64,000 nt of DNA from the NCBI RefSeq assembly GCF_003286085.1, contig NW_020825298.1:7626001-7690000 (forward strand), read 5' to 3'. Numbering within the stretch: position 1 is the first letter of the stretch; every line of letters starts with the position of its first letter. The stretch is from Drosophila persimilis (lineage: Eukaryota; Arthropoda; Insecta; Diptera; Drosophilidae). This document shows, one piece after another, positions 47,662 through 62,400 of the stretch. The notes below the pieces were generated by a model that was not told the origin of the DNA, searched no databases, and saw only the letters and a program-made list of their open reading frames with translations. A program made the position numbers and the translations under genes.

Positions 47662-48784
47662 GGAAAATGAGGTTGTCTCCCCACTCCCCCACTGGACGTT
47701 TCGTGACAAATGTTGCGTATGCGCCTCGTTGACCGCCTAAGAAACGCAATGTGAAAGGAATGGTGTTTGGACTTGATTGAAGGTGGAATACTCTTACAAG
47801 TTAACGAAGTTAACGATTCCTGATTGATAGCTAACTTGCATGAAATTGATTGGGGGGGTGACTAGCAATTACAGTTTGTATTTGATTAAAGAATATAAAT
47901 TTCCCGAAAAATATCATTCATCTATCAAGGGAAAGCCCATCAAACACAACAAAAAGTACAACAAAGTGTACCTTAAAAATAAGAATAAGAATTCATTTTG
48001 CTAAATTAGCATCTTAAAAATGTTGAATTAGCGTTCTGTCAAATAAACTTAAAATATGAACCTCTAGAAATTGAATCAGAGTCATTTAGCATGCACCTAC
48101 AATCAAATATAATATCAAGAGGGCAATGCCCGCAAAAAACCAAAATTTTCCAAATTATTCGAAAAGTGATTTACACTATGAATAATAATGTTGGTCAAGC
48201 AGAAATATGGTGAGATCAAAGTGTTAGTCTAACATGAAAATTCCGTAACTATAGTACAAATATTTCGGGCTGGAAAGTCTGTCTAAAAAAGAGATCTCCA
48301 ATGCTAGTTGCATAACCGATGTACTGAACATAAATCTATTCGTAAATTTCATCGGAATCATATGTACATTAATCACTGTTTAAGTGAAGAATATGTGCCC
48401 AATAAAAATAAGATACCCCTAGCAGACAGAAGGTCATTTATTATATCTTATACATCAAATAAAAGTAGATTTGATAGCATAAAGAACCATTGTTTTCAAA
48501 GAAAAATAACTCTTTATAGACATACATAATAAAGAAAATCATTTCCCCTATCCATCCAACCATTATCCCACTCAAGTCATCGTACCCTCTATACTCGCAT
48601 GTTTCTAGAGAATTCGAAAAAAAAGTTATCAAATCGAACGACAAGTTTTTAATTACCAGGCAAAAGGCCCGCGCAGCAGCCAGCAAGCACTTTCAAATGC
48701 GTAAACTAGTTGGCAGCCAAAGAGTCAGACCATTGCAGATTTCAATTAAAAATCTTGAAAACTCCAGACAGCAGACTCAAATCG

Positions 48785-48855
48785 AAGTCGCAGTCGCAGT
48801 CCCAGAGTCCAAGTCCGAGTTAGAGTCCGAGGCAGAGGCAGAGCCAGAGCCAGAT
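48785..48855. repeat. Evolving hexamer repeat (GCAGTC to GAGTCC to GCAGAG)
   Basis: A hexamer array whose unit changes along its length from CAGTCG to GAGTCCAA/GAGTCCGA to GGCAGA/GCCAGA, about 70 bp in all. Confidence 0.75.
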
Positions 48856-49300
48856 TAGGGTGTGTCGCTGGGTATCTCCCTCTGATGAGGCGGCGGTTAG
48901 TGGCGGTTAGTGGCTTGGACATTCAAGCCTTAGGGGAGCTGCGGGATCTGTGGCTAACAAAATTTGCGTAAGTTGCCGCACCGCACCACGCCGCCTCGAT
49001 CTGCGTCGGCCTTTCCAAATGGCTTCCAATCTGGCCACGCAATCTGGAGTGGAGTCTGTCTCGAGATCGAGTCCAGGCCTCCTGTACACAGCAGCAAAAT
49101 TGATTGACTCGAGGCGTTTCGCGACGCATTTTCCTTTGCTCTTTTCAGCTTTTTTCAAATGTGGAACGCACTTAAAATGCCGCTAATTGATGTCGTTCGC
49201 AAGCCGCCTCGCCACACCACACCACGCCACGCCGTTGCAGGTTGCTCTATCTACCGCGTTGCAACATCTATTCAAGATCTGCTTTTGCTGAGATCAGATT

Positions 49301-49326
49301 TGTGTGTGTGTGTGTGTGTGTGTGTG
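49301..49326. repeat. GT microsatellite
   Basis: Thirteen perfect TG units. Confidence 0.95.
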
Positions 49327-52300
49327 GAGGTATTGGTCTCTATCTTGTTCTGTCAAATGATAATTTGCTTAATCACCTGCTGTGTTCGGCTTAAATTTTA
49401 TTTGGCAATTAAGGCGGGTGTTCGAGTCTTCGAGTGGGCTTAATTATTAAGACAAAATATTTTTGGCAACTGCAAAAGTGTCAAATGCGACAGGTGGCTG
49501 AATCCAGCAAATACATACAGCATTTAATTGAGTTTTTTATGGTAACGAGTATGATGATTAAGAAAGAGAAATAGGACACTCGAATAGGCAATAGGAAATA
49601 ATCTTCACATAACAAAATACATTAAAGTTTACACCGGTTTCGATGCCTGTACGATTTATATGTTATTCAAGGCTTAAATATATGGATCTGTTAAAAGATC
49701 AAAGCATTTTTTGAGCTTATTTGAAAATAAATCCATGAAGCCCATAAAAAAGGCTGTCGATTAGGGTAATCTTATAAATAAATTAGTTAGTTAGCAAAAA
49801 TATTTATATATTCAATTAAATTGGCTAACGATTACAATCGGAGTACAAATGGAATAATCAACGATAATTAGATTTCGCATTTCCAGACCTTTTTCACTTA
49901 ACTTTAGAAATGGGAACATTTCTTTTATATTTTAAGTAAATTTAGTTTTAACTGATACATTTTCTACTATTCATTTTTTCCCGAATAATCTCATCCTCAT
50001 TAATTTTTCCTCTCGAAATTTTTTTAAATATTCATAAGAACTTTTTTTGCAGAAGCTTTTTATGTTTCCCTTTAATTTTTCTTCTAAGACATTTTTTACC
50101 TCACAAAATCATATTTTAGTTTAGAATATTTTAAATGTTTCTAGCTTCACTCGATTTATTTTGAAACGACATTTAAGTTGTGTTATAGGACACCAAACAG
50201 GCCTTTTCCAAGCCGTCTCAACGAAAAGCGAGATCCCAGGTCAAGGCAAACTCCATTACGCAGTCGAACAGTTTTCCAGCATTTTTCCGTTGGATAGAAA
50301 AAATGTTAATCAAAGCCAACGACCACGCCCACATGTGCGTTAACTTAAACTAAATTGAAAGCAAAACGCAATTTGTAGTTGAAAGAGCTGAAAGATTGGA
50401 GGCTTGGAGGAGACATGGAAGAGAACCACTGTGGGCCAATATACTCGTAATTTGCATTAAATGACAGCAGCAGTCGACTTGACCTGGATACCGAAAGAAG
50501 TCCAAGCAAAAATACATACATACGAAAACAAGAAGAAACATGTGTATGCCATAAAAATGTATTCATACATCAGACAGGCGCTAAAAAGCCACTAACCGAA
50601 TCGGCCATGCAAATGCAACAGCAGCAGAAAATCAAACAACAATTAAGATTCGCAGATTCGTAGATATCCGTACAACATTCATCTAAACAGTGAGTGAAAA
50701 AACTGAAACTATCTATGAGTTGGCTGGGGATTTTGCGCTGAAAGGCAGATCCAACAAGATTCAACTTGTTTTTAAATCAAGTTCGTTGCCCAAGTCATTC
50801 GTTTTTCTGTGCTGGAAGCAGAGCATGAACATCGCTTGGCATTTGATAAATGCAATTAAAACGGAATTAAACAGAGGAACAACAAAATTAGTAAGAAAAG
50901 AACTTTGAATTTGTTGGTCGATGTTGAGACTTGGTGATACCTAATACTTAGATATACTGGTGCTATAAAAGGTAGAAAACGGTCTGTATTGGAGTTTAAG
51001 GGAGCGAAATTATCCAACGACCTCTTTTATAATAAATGGAAAAGTGGATGGCATTCCTTTGTCCATATATTGGCTGTATATTTTCGCCATTATGGCTAAT
51101 AACTGAATGATCTGAGAGCTTCCTGCTGAGGAAGGAATACAGATATTTTATAGAATTATATATGCTTCCATCCAAACAGAACATACCCTCGCATTCGAGG
51201 TTTAATAGGCACAAAAAAACCAACCCAAAATCTATCAGAAATGTCAGCGCTAACCATTTGTCGTTTGATGATTTATTCTTGTCAGTTTTCGGCTAATTGT
51301 CAAGTTCCTACAAAAAGTGTCAACTCTAACAAATACACACACAGACACCCCCGTGTGAGAGAGAGAGAGAGGGGGGCCATGACGACCTCCAAAGGAAGGT
51401 GCTGCACCGACAAGCACATTCTAACGCCCGTTGACATATCACGAACTTTGCCTGAGAAATGCAAATTTCAATTTCGGTTGCCGATCAATTTGCATAGCCA
51501 CTCGAGCAGTGCTCGAATTGAGTAATCGAACCGAGGAAAGAGATTCAGATTCGAATGAAATCGAAAGGGGCATGCGTGACTGTGCCCCAGTGCCACACTG
51601 GCATAGTGCCCAACTGCCTGACCGACTTGAACTCGCCCACAATCCATAATTTTGCTGGAAATTTCAACCAACAATCGGAGTCCCGGCCTCAGGGCGAAAG
51701 TGGAAGAATAACAAAAGATTGAATCAGATCGAGGTCTCCTTCGAAATTGTTGGAATTTTGCACAATTTATGGCAGTTTTTCGGGGTCTAATTGAAAGGCC
51801 ACTTTTTGTTGGGAAATTTGTAGATCTTAAACGAAAATATTACCAAATTTCTACAGAAATCGCTGCTGTAGAGGAAATAAGCTTTTGACATGCATTTCAA
51901 TACAAAATATATTCTAAGAATCTTTTTTATACCTCTTCAACGCATCCTTCAATCTTACACAATCTTGGAAGACCCCCCTAAGACCTCATTATAATTACAA
52001 GCCATTGATGAGTTATTAAGAAATGTTTCCATTAAGATCTTTAATGAAAATATAACACAAATTTTCATTAAATGCAAAATCATTTTGGGAAAACATTCAA
52101 TCAAATTCCCAATTACCCAGAGGTCAATGGATGAACAGCCTTTCAACAGCCTGAAGATTTTCACAGTCTCCGAGCTGCAGTCCCCCCTGGGGCTTAACAA
52201 ACGATGGGAGGGGAAGGCAGAAGTCTGCCTTTCGTCTTCAGTTTTTCCTTTCGGTGGTCTTCAATGCAATTTGATTTTATTCGATTGTTGGCTAATTTTG

Positions 52301-54326
52301 AATGCTGGCAAGTTGTAAATACTTTCAATTAATTCGTTGTGATGCCCTTGTTATTGTTTATTTGGGTTTTAGATTCCGATTTCGATATTCAATTCACTAA
52401 CAGGGGGATTTCACAACCCCACCGAACGGTCGTACTGTCTGTCTGTGGCTGTGGCTGCTGTTGTAATTGAACTTTTGAACTGAAATGTTTGCTTTGGTTA
52501 ATTTGTAAATTGAACATTTAGCCAGCGAAGATTCGGCTCAAGCCATTTGCTTACACAACCTCAGAGGTGGGTCTTGTCTTGGGTTTGGTACGCCCTACCG
52601 AATCTTTTCTCTTAATGAACTTTAAGCCTAGATCTTGCGGCCACTCCATAGCCACATCCACATCCAATGCTACAGCTACACTCGGGAGTAATTAATGGAA
52701 CCTCTGGGCAGGGGAAACTCAATTAGTACTTGTCTGTCCCAGGGTCCCTGTCTCGTGTCTCCGTTTCTGGGGTGTCTTGTAATGTTGTGTCTGGCAAAAT
52801 GTCAACGGATTTGTACGCATTTCTGGGTGCAGCTCCAGACTTTGGCTTTGGCTTGTGCCTCACCCTGGTTCTGGCCCCTGCCTTCGATACCCGGGTCTCC
52901 ACTTCACTTTAATTTCATTTGTGCCACATACCAATTGCTCACCTGCTTCGTTTAGCCCGAGGGTAGTGTCAGAGTTCTGACTTAATTATGACAGAATTTA
53001 CAAGGGTTTTTGTATTGAATTCGAACAGAATTCGCAGTCGCCGAATGTCAGTTTGATTCGCTTCATTAATTAGCCAAAGTCAAATGGCTTTGTATCGCTA
53101 AAAGTGTTAATTAAAACGACCCAAAGATGTGCAAAAAGTAGAAACTATAAAAAAATGTAGTGTTCAATTGAGATGAGACGAAGTTTGAACACTCTTTAAA
53201 GTGATATAATAAATAATACACTAGGTTTTATAGAGCTCTATTTATTTTACTCTTTAAAATGACTATTAGAACTTAAAGTATTTAAACAAAATATAATGGA
53301 ATCTCCTTTGGTTTATCCAAACAGCTAGGAGAATTATACGAATACAAAGAACCCCAATATATCTTTGTATTTCTATTTTATTGCGTTCTAACTATTCCTT
53401 GACTCTATTTGTTATTGACATATCAGAGCTTAGCATTCATCTTTAAGAGTAATAGAGTGGGGAAATATTAAACAAAGAGACTCTACTGTATGTATATCCA
53501 TATTCCTCAATAGTGGATTCTATCATTCCGTTTATTATATTCTTTGCATAATATTCTATGCATCTAATTCTAATCGATACTACCTGCAATAAATATGCAT
53601 ACCTTTTAGAAAGGATAAACTGGTTTTTATATATTATATTCCCTTTCTTATAGGTTCTTGAATTTCAAATAGTCTCCAAAGTTAGAGTACACATTAGGAG
53701 GAATAGGAAATGAAGATGGTTCCTCGTATTCGCCACACGAAAACCATTACCAATTAGACCATATAGAGAAGGCTCGTACCAATCGAAAATCCCCGAAAAT
53801 GAGCCTTGATCAGTGATCAATTTTCACCTGATAACATCACGCACTCGACCCTGGCCTTGGCAATCTTCAATTCAGAATTTCCATTTCCTTTGCTTGCTCA
53901 GAGCTTTTGTTTTCAATTAAAAATCGTGGGAATGAAATTTGCATATGCAAATCCATCTGATGATGGAATACAGTTAAAGATTTTGCGAATTTTTTTCATT
54001 GTGGGTTGTGCTTCGGTTTGGTTTCGTTATTTTTTTTTTGCCAATGACATTGGATTCGGCGGGTGTTTGTAACAATTTGCCAAGCTTGTCACTCGCCAGG
54101 CGGAAGCTTTTGATAGGCGGTGATGGGATGGTTTATGGCTCAAAAGTGAGCGAAAAGATTGGCCAAAGATGATGGTATAAACACCAATTTTATCGTCTAG
54201 CCATCATAAAACGAAAGACTTGGAGTTGGGCAACAGACATGCTAAACACTTTGCTGTAACCACATTTGTTTGAACAAAACTGTTGCCGAATTAAATTTAT
54301 TCTGTTGGGCCTTTTCTTTTGTGGTT

Positions 54327-54358
54327 TGTTGTTGTTGTTGTTGTTGTTTTTGTTTTTG
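54327..54358. repeat. GTT trinucleotide repeat
   Basis: Perfect GTT units running into TTTTTG repeats. Confidence 0.9.
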
Positions 54359-57300
54359 TGTGTCTTGTGTGGAGCTGGACCCACCACGTAGTCAGAGCGC
54401 CAGCTGTAATGCCAATGGCTTTATTTCGGATTTGAATTCGATTTCGATTTGCAGCATGACATTTTCCATTTCAATTGCAAGATTGAACTTTTATCGATGG
54501 ATGTCTCCTGGGGCTACGGGTCCGGACTCGGGCCGCTGCTCACTCAATTAAAATTAATATGCAAATTAGTTTGTCTGCCACCGTCTGACGTCTGTCAGAC
54601 TGATTAAAGTGCAGTTTCCAATTTCCCATTCAATTCAAATCGAATGAGAGCAATCCATAATAATACCTGCAACAGACATTTGTAATTGTCAAACGAGCGA
54701 CAATGTATCGATCGATTTGGCCTGTTGTTGGAGGTTCCAGAATTCTCCTTGGATTCTGCTTATTATTGCACACAATTTATGATCTGATATTTAGCATATT
54801 TCCGCAAAAGACAAAAAAAAACTTGGCAAACTGGTACACAATGTTCATAAATATCCATTGATTCAACGGTAGAGAATATCTTTAAAAAAATAATACCATA
54901 TGTGTATTATGCAATTCTTGACATTTGACTTATAGAAATTTCTATCAGAATAAAAACATAATTATTGCCGCTCCCTTTCGTTTTTTTTTCCTTCCAATTC
55001 AATAATCTGTGGTATTTATTGCACATTTTTGTGAGGCTCCTTTCGAAAGAACTTTGATTTGAGAGATTCATTTAATGTATGCCACAAACAGGCTTTGACA
55101 CTCACTCATACCGCAGTACCGCCTCTTACCTTCACTTTTATTTTGGGAATTAAAATTTTTGTGATGTATCCAAATGAAATCTGGTATTCCAAATATTTAG
55201 TATACGCTACAGCTGTAAATACAGATATGTATATATGTATATATTTTTGTATCTGTTGAACAGCCAAGGAAACACAACACGCACCATATAAAGGATATAG
55301 GTATGCATATATAGATGATCCTTTCTCTATTAGCACTTCCACTTTCGCGCGTTGATCGTAGGGTATCCTCTTTTTAGGGGGACGCGTTCGCGACGCTTGC
55401 GGTCTGAAGCGGTTTGCTCCACTGAACCACTTTTTATGCAACGCCAAGTAGAAGTAGCCACCGACTTCGACGAATGCACGAAGGCACAGCCGAAGCCAAA
55501 GCCGAAGCCCAAAGTTGATTACAGGCTGCGCTTCGCCTCGGCTTTTGGTTCAAGTCTCCGCTGAAGCCTGACTTTGATTCGATGCTGATGCTGATGCTGA
55601 TGGGGTGCAAATCGACTGCAAAAAAAGAATTTAAAATAGTATGCAAATACCCCATGAGATTATCATCTCGAAGCACTTGCCCATGGCCTTTGTTTCTGGC
55701 TAATTAAATTTCGGCCAGCAATCAATTAAAGTCTTGGCAGTCGTTCCGATCCGTTCCCCTGTGGCCGGCCACTCCCCGTCCCCGGCCTCCTAATAATCAC
55801 GGTTATTATTTATGGGCATTTGGATAAATCATGATTAAATTGCACTATAAATCTGTTGGCCACTAAACTAAATCGAAACCTGAAAATTGTTGAATATTGC
55901 CAGTGGCACTTTGGAATTGGTCCAACATTTCATACGCGATCCATACAAATCGTAAATTCAATTTGTGTCTTTGCCTTTCTTGTTTATATCTTTATTTGGA
56001 CAATGGGTTCGGCGGTACTTACATATGTATATTCGATGCGAGGGTCTATCATGTCACAAACTATATTAAGTGTCAGCCGCGTGCATGTACTGTTTCATAA
56101 TCATCAGGCTCACTCAGTCTCCTCCTCAGCCTCCGCCTTTGGAGCCTCCAGAGTGGTTTGTCTGTCGGTGGGGCATGCCCATGCGGACACTGTGCTGTTG
56201 TGCTGTTGTTATTTCCACCTCTAAACCGTCAAATGCCTTCGACAACGTACCCCCAAAAGTGAGTGTGAATTATTGCACTTTGTCTTGACACGACTTTTTC
56301 GACTTCTGCTCCTGTCTCTCCTGGCCCTCTCTGTCCGAAGACATTCCACTCCACTCCTCAAGTCTCTGGTCTCCAGTCTCAAGTACTCCCCATATCTGTT
56401 CCACGTCTCGCCAAATGTTATCTAAATGTCTTACATTTCCCTATTACATAAATTATAGCCTCTTGTGTTTCTTTTTTTATTTTGCATGCCTAAGCCAGAA
56501 AAAATATTACGATATGTAGGTTGGTCTGTCTCATTGGCTAAAGATCAAAGTTATTATTGACTGGGCATTGAGGATGGTCGATTGTTTGGGAATAAAGCAA
56601 GGTAGGGCATGGGCTAGGGGTCTGATCAATATGTGATGGCGTTTTGCACAGAAAATAACTGAACAAACTTGATTGAAAGTTTCTATATTATTCTAAAGTG
56701 ATTTAAGATTATATTTTCAATGAAAACCTGTACTTCTGGTATTTTACCGTCCGTAATCCCATTTTTCCCACAGAAATTCACAATATACGAATTTTGCATG
56801 ATCTTTTTTCAATCTTAATCTTCAATTCCTTTGAAGTCCTTGAATTGCAGCCGGTTTGCGCAATCGGCATATTCGTGGGCCTCCTGCTGGTCTCTTAGTC
56901 CCATATTTCGCACCATATACTAGCAGTTGTGAACCATGATAAAAAACTGATATTCGAATATTTAATATCTCGCAAAAATAACCAATAGAGTATCTGGAAA
57001 TCTTAAAAGCCACTTTCCTGTACCCTCAAGACTGTCTTTCTTTTCTTTCTCAGTGGGCCTCTCCTCTGTGTTGACAACTATTTGTGGGATTTGTGCATTC
57101 GTGGGATAATAGCATTGTATTTGTATAATATATAAATTACAGCAACCTGTTGCCAGTTGTTGCCAAAGTAGTTTCTGTTGTCGTGGCCATTTCTGAACTT
57201 GAACTCAACTTTCAAATTGAACAAGTTTCGCGATTCGCGGGCTCACTGTGCTATATTTAATCTGTGGTGGCTTCTTTGTATTTTTTTTTTCTTTACTTTC

Positions 57301-58896
57301 AAATCAGAGACACATTGATTTCCTGTTCGATTTGCATTTCAGCAAATCTTTGGCGGCTTCTTCGGCTGCTTTTGATTCGCACCTATTAGCACCCTGGAGT
57401 TTCCAGAGACGGCCACCCTGAGTAATGTGTTTTGTCACTTCTGTCTGACTGGCTCTGGCTCTCTGACAACTCAATTGACGAGTGACGACGGCGTCGGCGG
57501 CCTGTCAAAGGTGCCTAATGCGCCTCAGACACGCAATCTCCCAGACTCCAAGTCCGAATCCGGTGCCTCCGCAAAGTCATCGAACAATTCCCACACAGAG
57601 CATTCGAGAACCAAAGCAAACGGCTACAGTACACCAATATAATACCATAGATCTAAAGACGGAGGCGCACGTTTACAGCAAATAAAATTAGCTGCTTGTC
57701 TTGGTAATTGCGCTGAGGCCGCCGTCGAGCCGAATGGAGGAGTTTGCAGGCGAAGTTTGGGCCAAGACATGGAGTTTGGCCCGTCACCAATGGCCAGAAA
57801 CCAACAACAATGGGAGAATTCAGTCAACTGCAGTGTTCGGTCTTAGAAGAAGCAATAAAGACCAGGGCTAGGCGATGGTAAGAACTTTTTGAGCCAGAAG
57901 AAGAATAGAAACAAGAATTTTGAACCAGAACAGATTGAAGTCCCAGACTAAAGAGCTCTAAGGAAACTCCATAAAAAGTGTTCTTCGAAACGAATCTTTA
58001 GACGGAGCTTATTGCTGATAAAAAAACTTTTACTGATGATACATTTAATCATTGATTTATATACACCAATTTATAAACAGCTAAATTATGGCTGAGAATA
58101 AATGCCTGATACTCGAACTTCTGTGTTGAATTCGACGATGAGGAAATAAACAAAGTAAAACGGAACTCAAAAACAGACCAAATATGACTTTGATATCCGA
58201 ACTGGACTGGTTCCGATCTGCAGTGAATCACTTACCTTCCAAAATATACAACCCACTCTGCAAGCATACGATTGTTTTAAGAACTGCGGCGATCGTGATG
58301 GCCATCGAGAGTGGAGTGGAGTCCAAGACGGAATGGGGCTGGGACTGTCGTCTGGGCCATGTTGCAATTAACTGGCCAACTAAGCAGCAATTGGCTACAA
58401 TTATTATTATTATTTCTTGTACGACTACGAGTATGCTTATGCTTATGCCTTATGCCTAGGCCGGACGATTGTTGTGGTGGTCGGGCGCATTTTGGTAATT
58501 GTTTTAGCCATGTTTTGCCATTTATGTGTGGCCTGAAAGACCGAATATGTGACTGGTACTGGCACTGGGGGGACTGGCACTGTGCCGAGTAGTAGATTTT
58601 TATTTTTAAATTTTTTTTGTTCTGTTTCTGTGTCTGCTACCGTTTTTGTGAGCTCCATGCGTGGAGTCTCCTCGCCTCGGCCCAACCTCCACACAATCCA
58701 TACAATCCACAAAATCCTTAGCGCAAAGTCAACCAATGACCTTAATTCGCTTTGGCCACAGCTCGTTTATCTTTTGGCTCCGCCAATTTGCTGCACATTA
58801 TTCACATTTGGCTTAGGATTTGGAGTTAGATTCCGTGTTCGAGACCGCAGTCAGAGGCGAAGACAGAGATTTGTAGCTTTTACTACATAAAAAGCT

Positions 58897-58902
58897 TTAT
58901 TA
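58897..58902 (-). terminator. Candidate poly(A) signal of the minus-strand gene at the right edge
   Basis: AATAAA on the minus strand, about 585 bases after the stop codon at 59486, followed on that strand by a T/A-rich stretch. Confidence 0.45.
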
Positions 58903-59286
58903 GTAGAACCACATCTCTAAGTATATAATTTATGATGGCTACAATCTACACATGGTTACAATAATTTTCATGTTGGTTACAATAGTATATACTATGTGAT
59001 ATATATGATATATGAACGTTTGCATGGGGTGCGATACTACACGATAATATTTAGATTTTTGTTTGTAAATAGATTTCTCTGTGGTGTATATTTGAACTTT
59101 TCAACCAGGAACATTGCCCATTTATATAGGTATATACGGTATATAGGTATGTACGTTTACGGAATACAATGCGGAACTAAAAACTAATTATTAAAACTTA
59201 GATTAAATATAATTTATGCTGTAAAAGAATCATTGGGCCTTCACCATTTCTTTGACTATTCATTCATTATGCACTTTGTGTCACAT

Positions 59287-59336
59287 CTGATTGTTCAGGT
59301 ATATTTTATACTTTGCATAGCTGATTGTTCAGGTAT
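59287..59336 (-). repeat. Two exact 16-bp direct repeats in a 3' UTR
   Basis: CTGATTGTTCAGGTAT occurs at 59287-59302 and again at 59321-59336. In the minus-strand transcript it reads ATACCTGAACAATCAG twice, about 150-200 bases after the stop codon. Confidence 0.8.
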
Positions 59337-59485
59337 TTATGTTTCCTTTTTTTGTTTTTTGAGTTGTTTCGACAAACTTCTTGCTTACTGTCTGTAAATA
59401 TCTTCTGTAACGAGTATGTTGTGTTATACAATTATTTTTTTGTTTGTTTTTTAGGTACAGTTCATTACACACTCAATTCTCTTCT

Positions 59486-62400
59486 CTACTGTCCCTTCCC
59501 CTTCCTTCCTTTTTTCTCTCCTTTCCACGAGATTTTGCTCTCGCTTTCAATGATAGTATGTGCGGGGTACACACGGAACTCGTGTTTCTCATCCTCATCG
59601 CTCACATACATTCGCGTCAGATCGGAAGCCACCGAACCATTGTCGCTGCAATAATCATGAGAACATCATGAGAAACAATCTTCACAAGACCCCAAACGAA
59701 CAAAAAAAAATAAAACCCAGCCCAAAATCTAAGCATAATTTGCATCCAAAAAAAGTTCCAACGATATCTTGAAAAAGAAATCTTAAGAAACCAAGAAATA
59801 AAAGTGCTTAGATAAATCTTTTTGGAGTTGCCTCCCATTTTCGGTTACAAATGGCTGAAATTGAATAATTGGTTGCCATAAATTTATGTGAGACACTGTG
59901 CAGATATGCAGTCTGGCATCCCAGACATTTAAGTATTGACAGTCCAGGCAGTCCGACAGTCCCGACAGGCGGACATTCTGTCACTGGCCCGGGCCTGGCA
60001 TTTTTGCGCAATCTGTCCAATTGTCAATTAGCTGATCGCGAACTCCTGGGCCCGGCTCGGCTCCACTCTTACTCGTACCGTTGATTGGAGAAGGGGTTCT
60101 GTTTCGGTTTTCGGCTATCGGTTTCGGCTCGCTTTCGTTGTGGAACTCACTTGAAGATCTCGTTCTTGAAGGCATCCGCCACCATGGCGCTATATTCCTC
60201 CTCCAAATGGCTGGCCCGGGCAAAATGCGTGCCCTTGACCTCCAGTTTCTCGAACGATGACTTTATTGCCGCATCCTCCTCCACATCGCCACGCATTATG
60301 GCCCCCACCGCAGAGGTGGTCATCAGTACGCCCATTGCCTGGGAGTACACAGTACCGCCGCAGCCAGAGCTGCTGCTGTTCTCGTTATGCGGCCCCATGA
60401 TGCTGTGCAATCGCGGCATAATGCTCATGGTATTCAACGGATGAATGGCATTCATGGGTGGCATTGGCGTCATTGCCATCGTCTGTCCTGTCTGATACAT
60501 AGTCGAACACAGGGACCTGCTACTTTTGCACTCGTCATCGCCTTTTACGATTGCTGTACTCGAAATACTGCAAATGGATAGAAGAAAAGTTAAGTCGGTT
60601 AGTGGGGGAATGCAATTGGAAATTGGTTCATACTCGTATGTTTCCCCCAAAAGCCATCACAGATCGTTGCTCAATTAACCCTTTGGTACTCCATACCATA
60701 TATTCTCACACTTTCAGCTTCAAGTAGCAGTCCACATCCCCCCGATTGGTGTCTCGACTCCAGTGACTCAGCGAGACTCTGTGGAGTGCTGGAGTGCTGA
60801 AGTTTTTTGTTTTTGGAACTTGTTTATTTAATAATTAAACTGATTTATGAGACTGATTGATGGAGCTACAGTGCCACTCCACACAGCAATCCACAGCACA
60901 AAACACTCCACTCTCTGCCAGAGAGCAATAGGTGTCCATGTTGCACTTATTACTTTGTAGCTGCCACAACAGCAGCAAACAGCAACAGCAACAGCGACCA
61001 TGGCAATAATGCAAAATGTTAGCAATATTCACCAGACCAAGCTAAACCAAAGTCGCAGCCAAAGCCAAACCCAAAATCGGTGGCTAAAATCCAAAAGAAG
61101 GTCGAGAACCTGGGAGTCAAGCTGGGAAAACCAAAGCGAAACATGGCTCGCAAGTAGTCTTCTGCCCCATGCTACTGCTACTTTTGGTGTTGCCACCGAC
61201 TGACAGACACTTTGGAGAGTCCAATACACAGCCCACGGGGTACTGCACTTTGGCTTCCTTGTGGGTTGAACAACAAATAACAAACGAAGAAAAAACAGCA
61301 AAGAGCATGCAACAAAAAATGAGAAAAATGTCAAATTCAATTTTCGCCAGGCGTCAAAGTAAATTACTTTGGAAAATTGCCTTTTGTCAACGCCCACGCC
61401 CCCAGGGTAACAGGCAGAAACAACAACAACAAGCAAAAATAGTGGAGCTGCCTCGTGCCCACTTGCGTGTTAATTTGCCTAAGCTTTTGAAAAAAGAGTT
61501 GTGCAATTACATATACGGAGTGTTTGATTGAGACACTTTTGCTCTTCTAAGGGAATCTACGGCATCAAGGGGAGTGTAGATATATATGTAGATGGTATTT
61601 ATTGAATGAATCATAGGCATATTTCTAGCTTGTAGCGCATATAATCCAGGCAGAAGGGCAAAGACTACTTTCAAGCATTTTTCCCAACATATAGAGATTT
61701 AAATATCTCTATAGATAAAGATGCTGGATATTCTAGGGTATTCCAAGAATCACTTTCCCTCCTGGCCGATGCCATTCATGTTTTGCTCATTCTCTCAATA
61801 AAGCCCATGATCTAACCAAACTATTGAGTCAGCTTTCCAGTCAAGTGGTTTTTTTATAGTTTGCTGAGCTAATAAAAAGAACTTGTTTGCCCTCATTTCC
61901 CATATCAACTGGGGGACTCACGCACTGCACTGCACTGCCTGCCATTGCGGGACTCCCTGTGGAGGCCTCTGACCGTAGTTGGGGATCGGGGATCGCATAA
62001 CATTTGACTTTTACTTTCCATATAAAAAGCAGTTACCAAAGAAACTCGTTTGACAATGGCAAAAGAGGCTGCGTCTGTGTCTAAGGCACAGAATGCACTA
62101 AAATATCAGCAAAAATATTTCCCAGAACGCAGAACCCAAGACCCAAAGACAAACACACAAAAAAAATGTAAATTTTAGTCTTAAACTGGTTCAGATCGTT
62201 CGTAATTCGTAATTCTCATGGGGTCGAGGAACCGAAACCGGCTGTTGCCTCTTCTAAGGATTCAAATGTAATCGTCAGAGATGAGAGTGTAACCTCCGCT
62301 AAATGTCAATTTCAGACAACAATTGTTTTTTTTGGATCGGTGTTCTCGATGTTCTCGGTGTCTGATTAATGGCGGCTAACTCTGGCTAAGCTCAGATTTC

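Larger units (their letters stand above)
44739..58890. other. Long non-coding stretch
   Basis: Nothing here has the composition or splice context of a gene; all frames are short, AT-rich or repeat-driven. It holds hexamer repeats, GT and GTT microsatellites and a dispersed-repeat remnant. Its many AATTA/TTAATT-rich blocks with interspersed GC-rich islands resemble regulatory DNA of a developmental gene, but no specific element can be named. Confidence 0.5.

Noticed and set aside
58549..58890. Open frame of 113 codons on the plus strand
   Set aside because: Gly-Thr repeat from an ACTGGC-type simple repeat followed by chance sequence; it overlaps the likely 3' end of the minus-strand gene.
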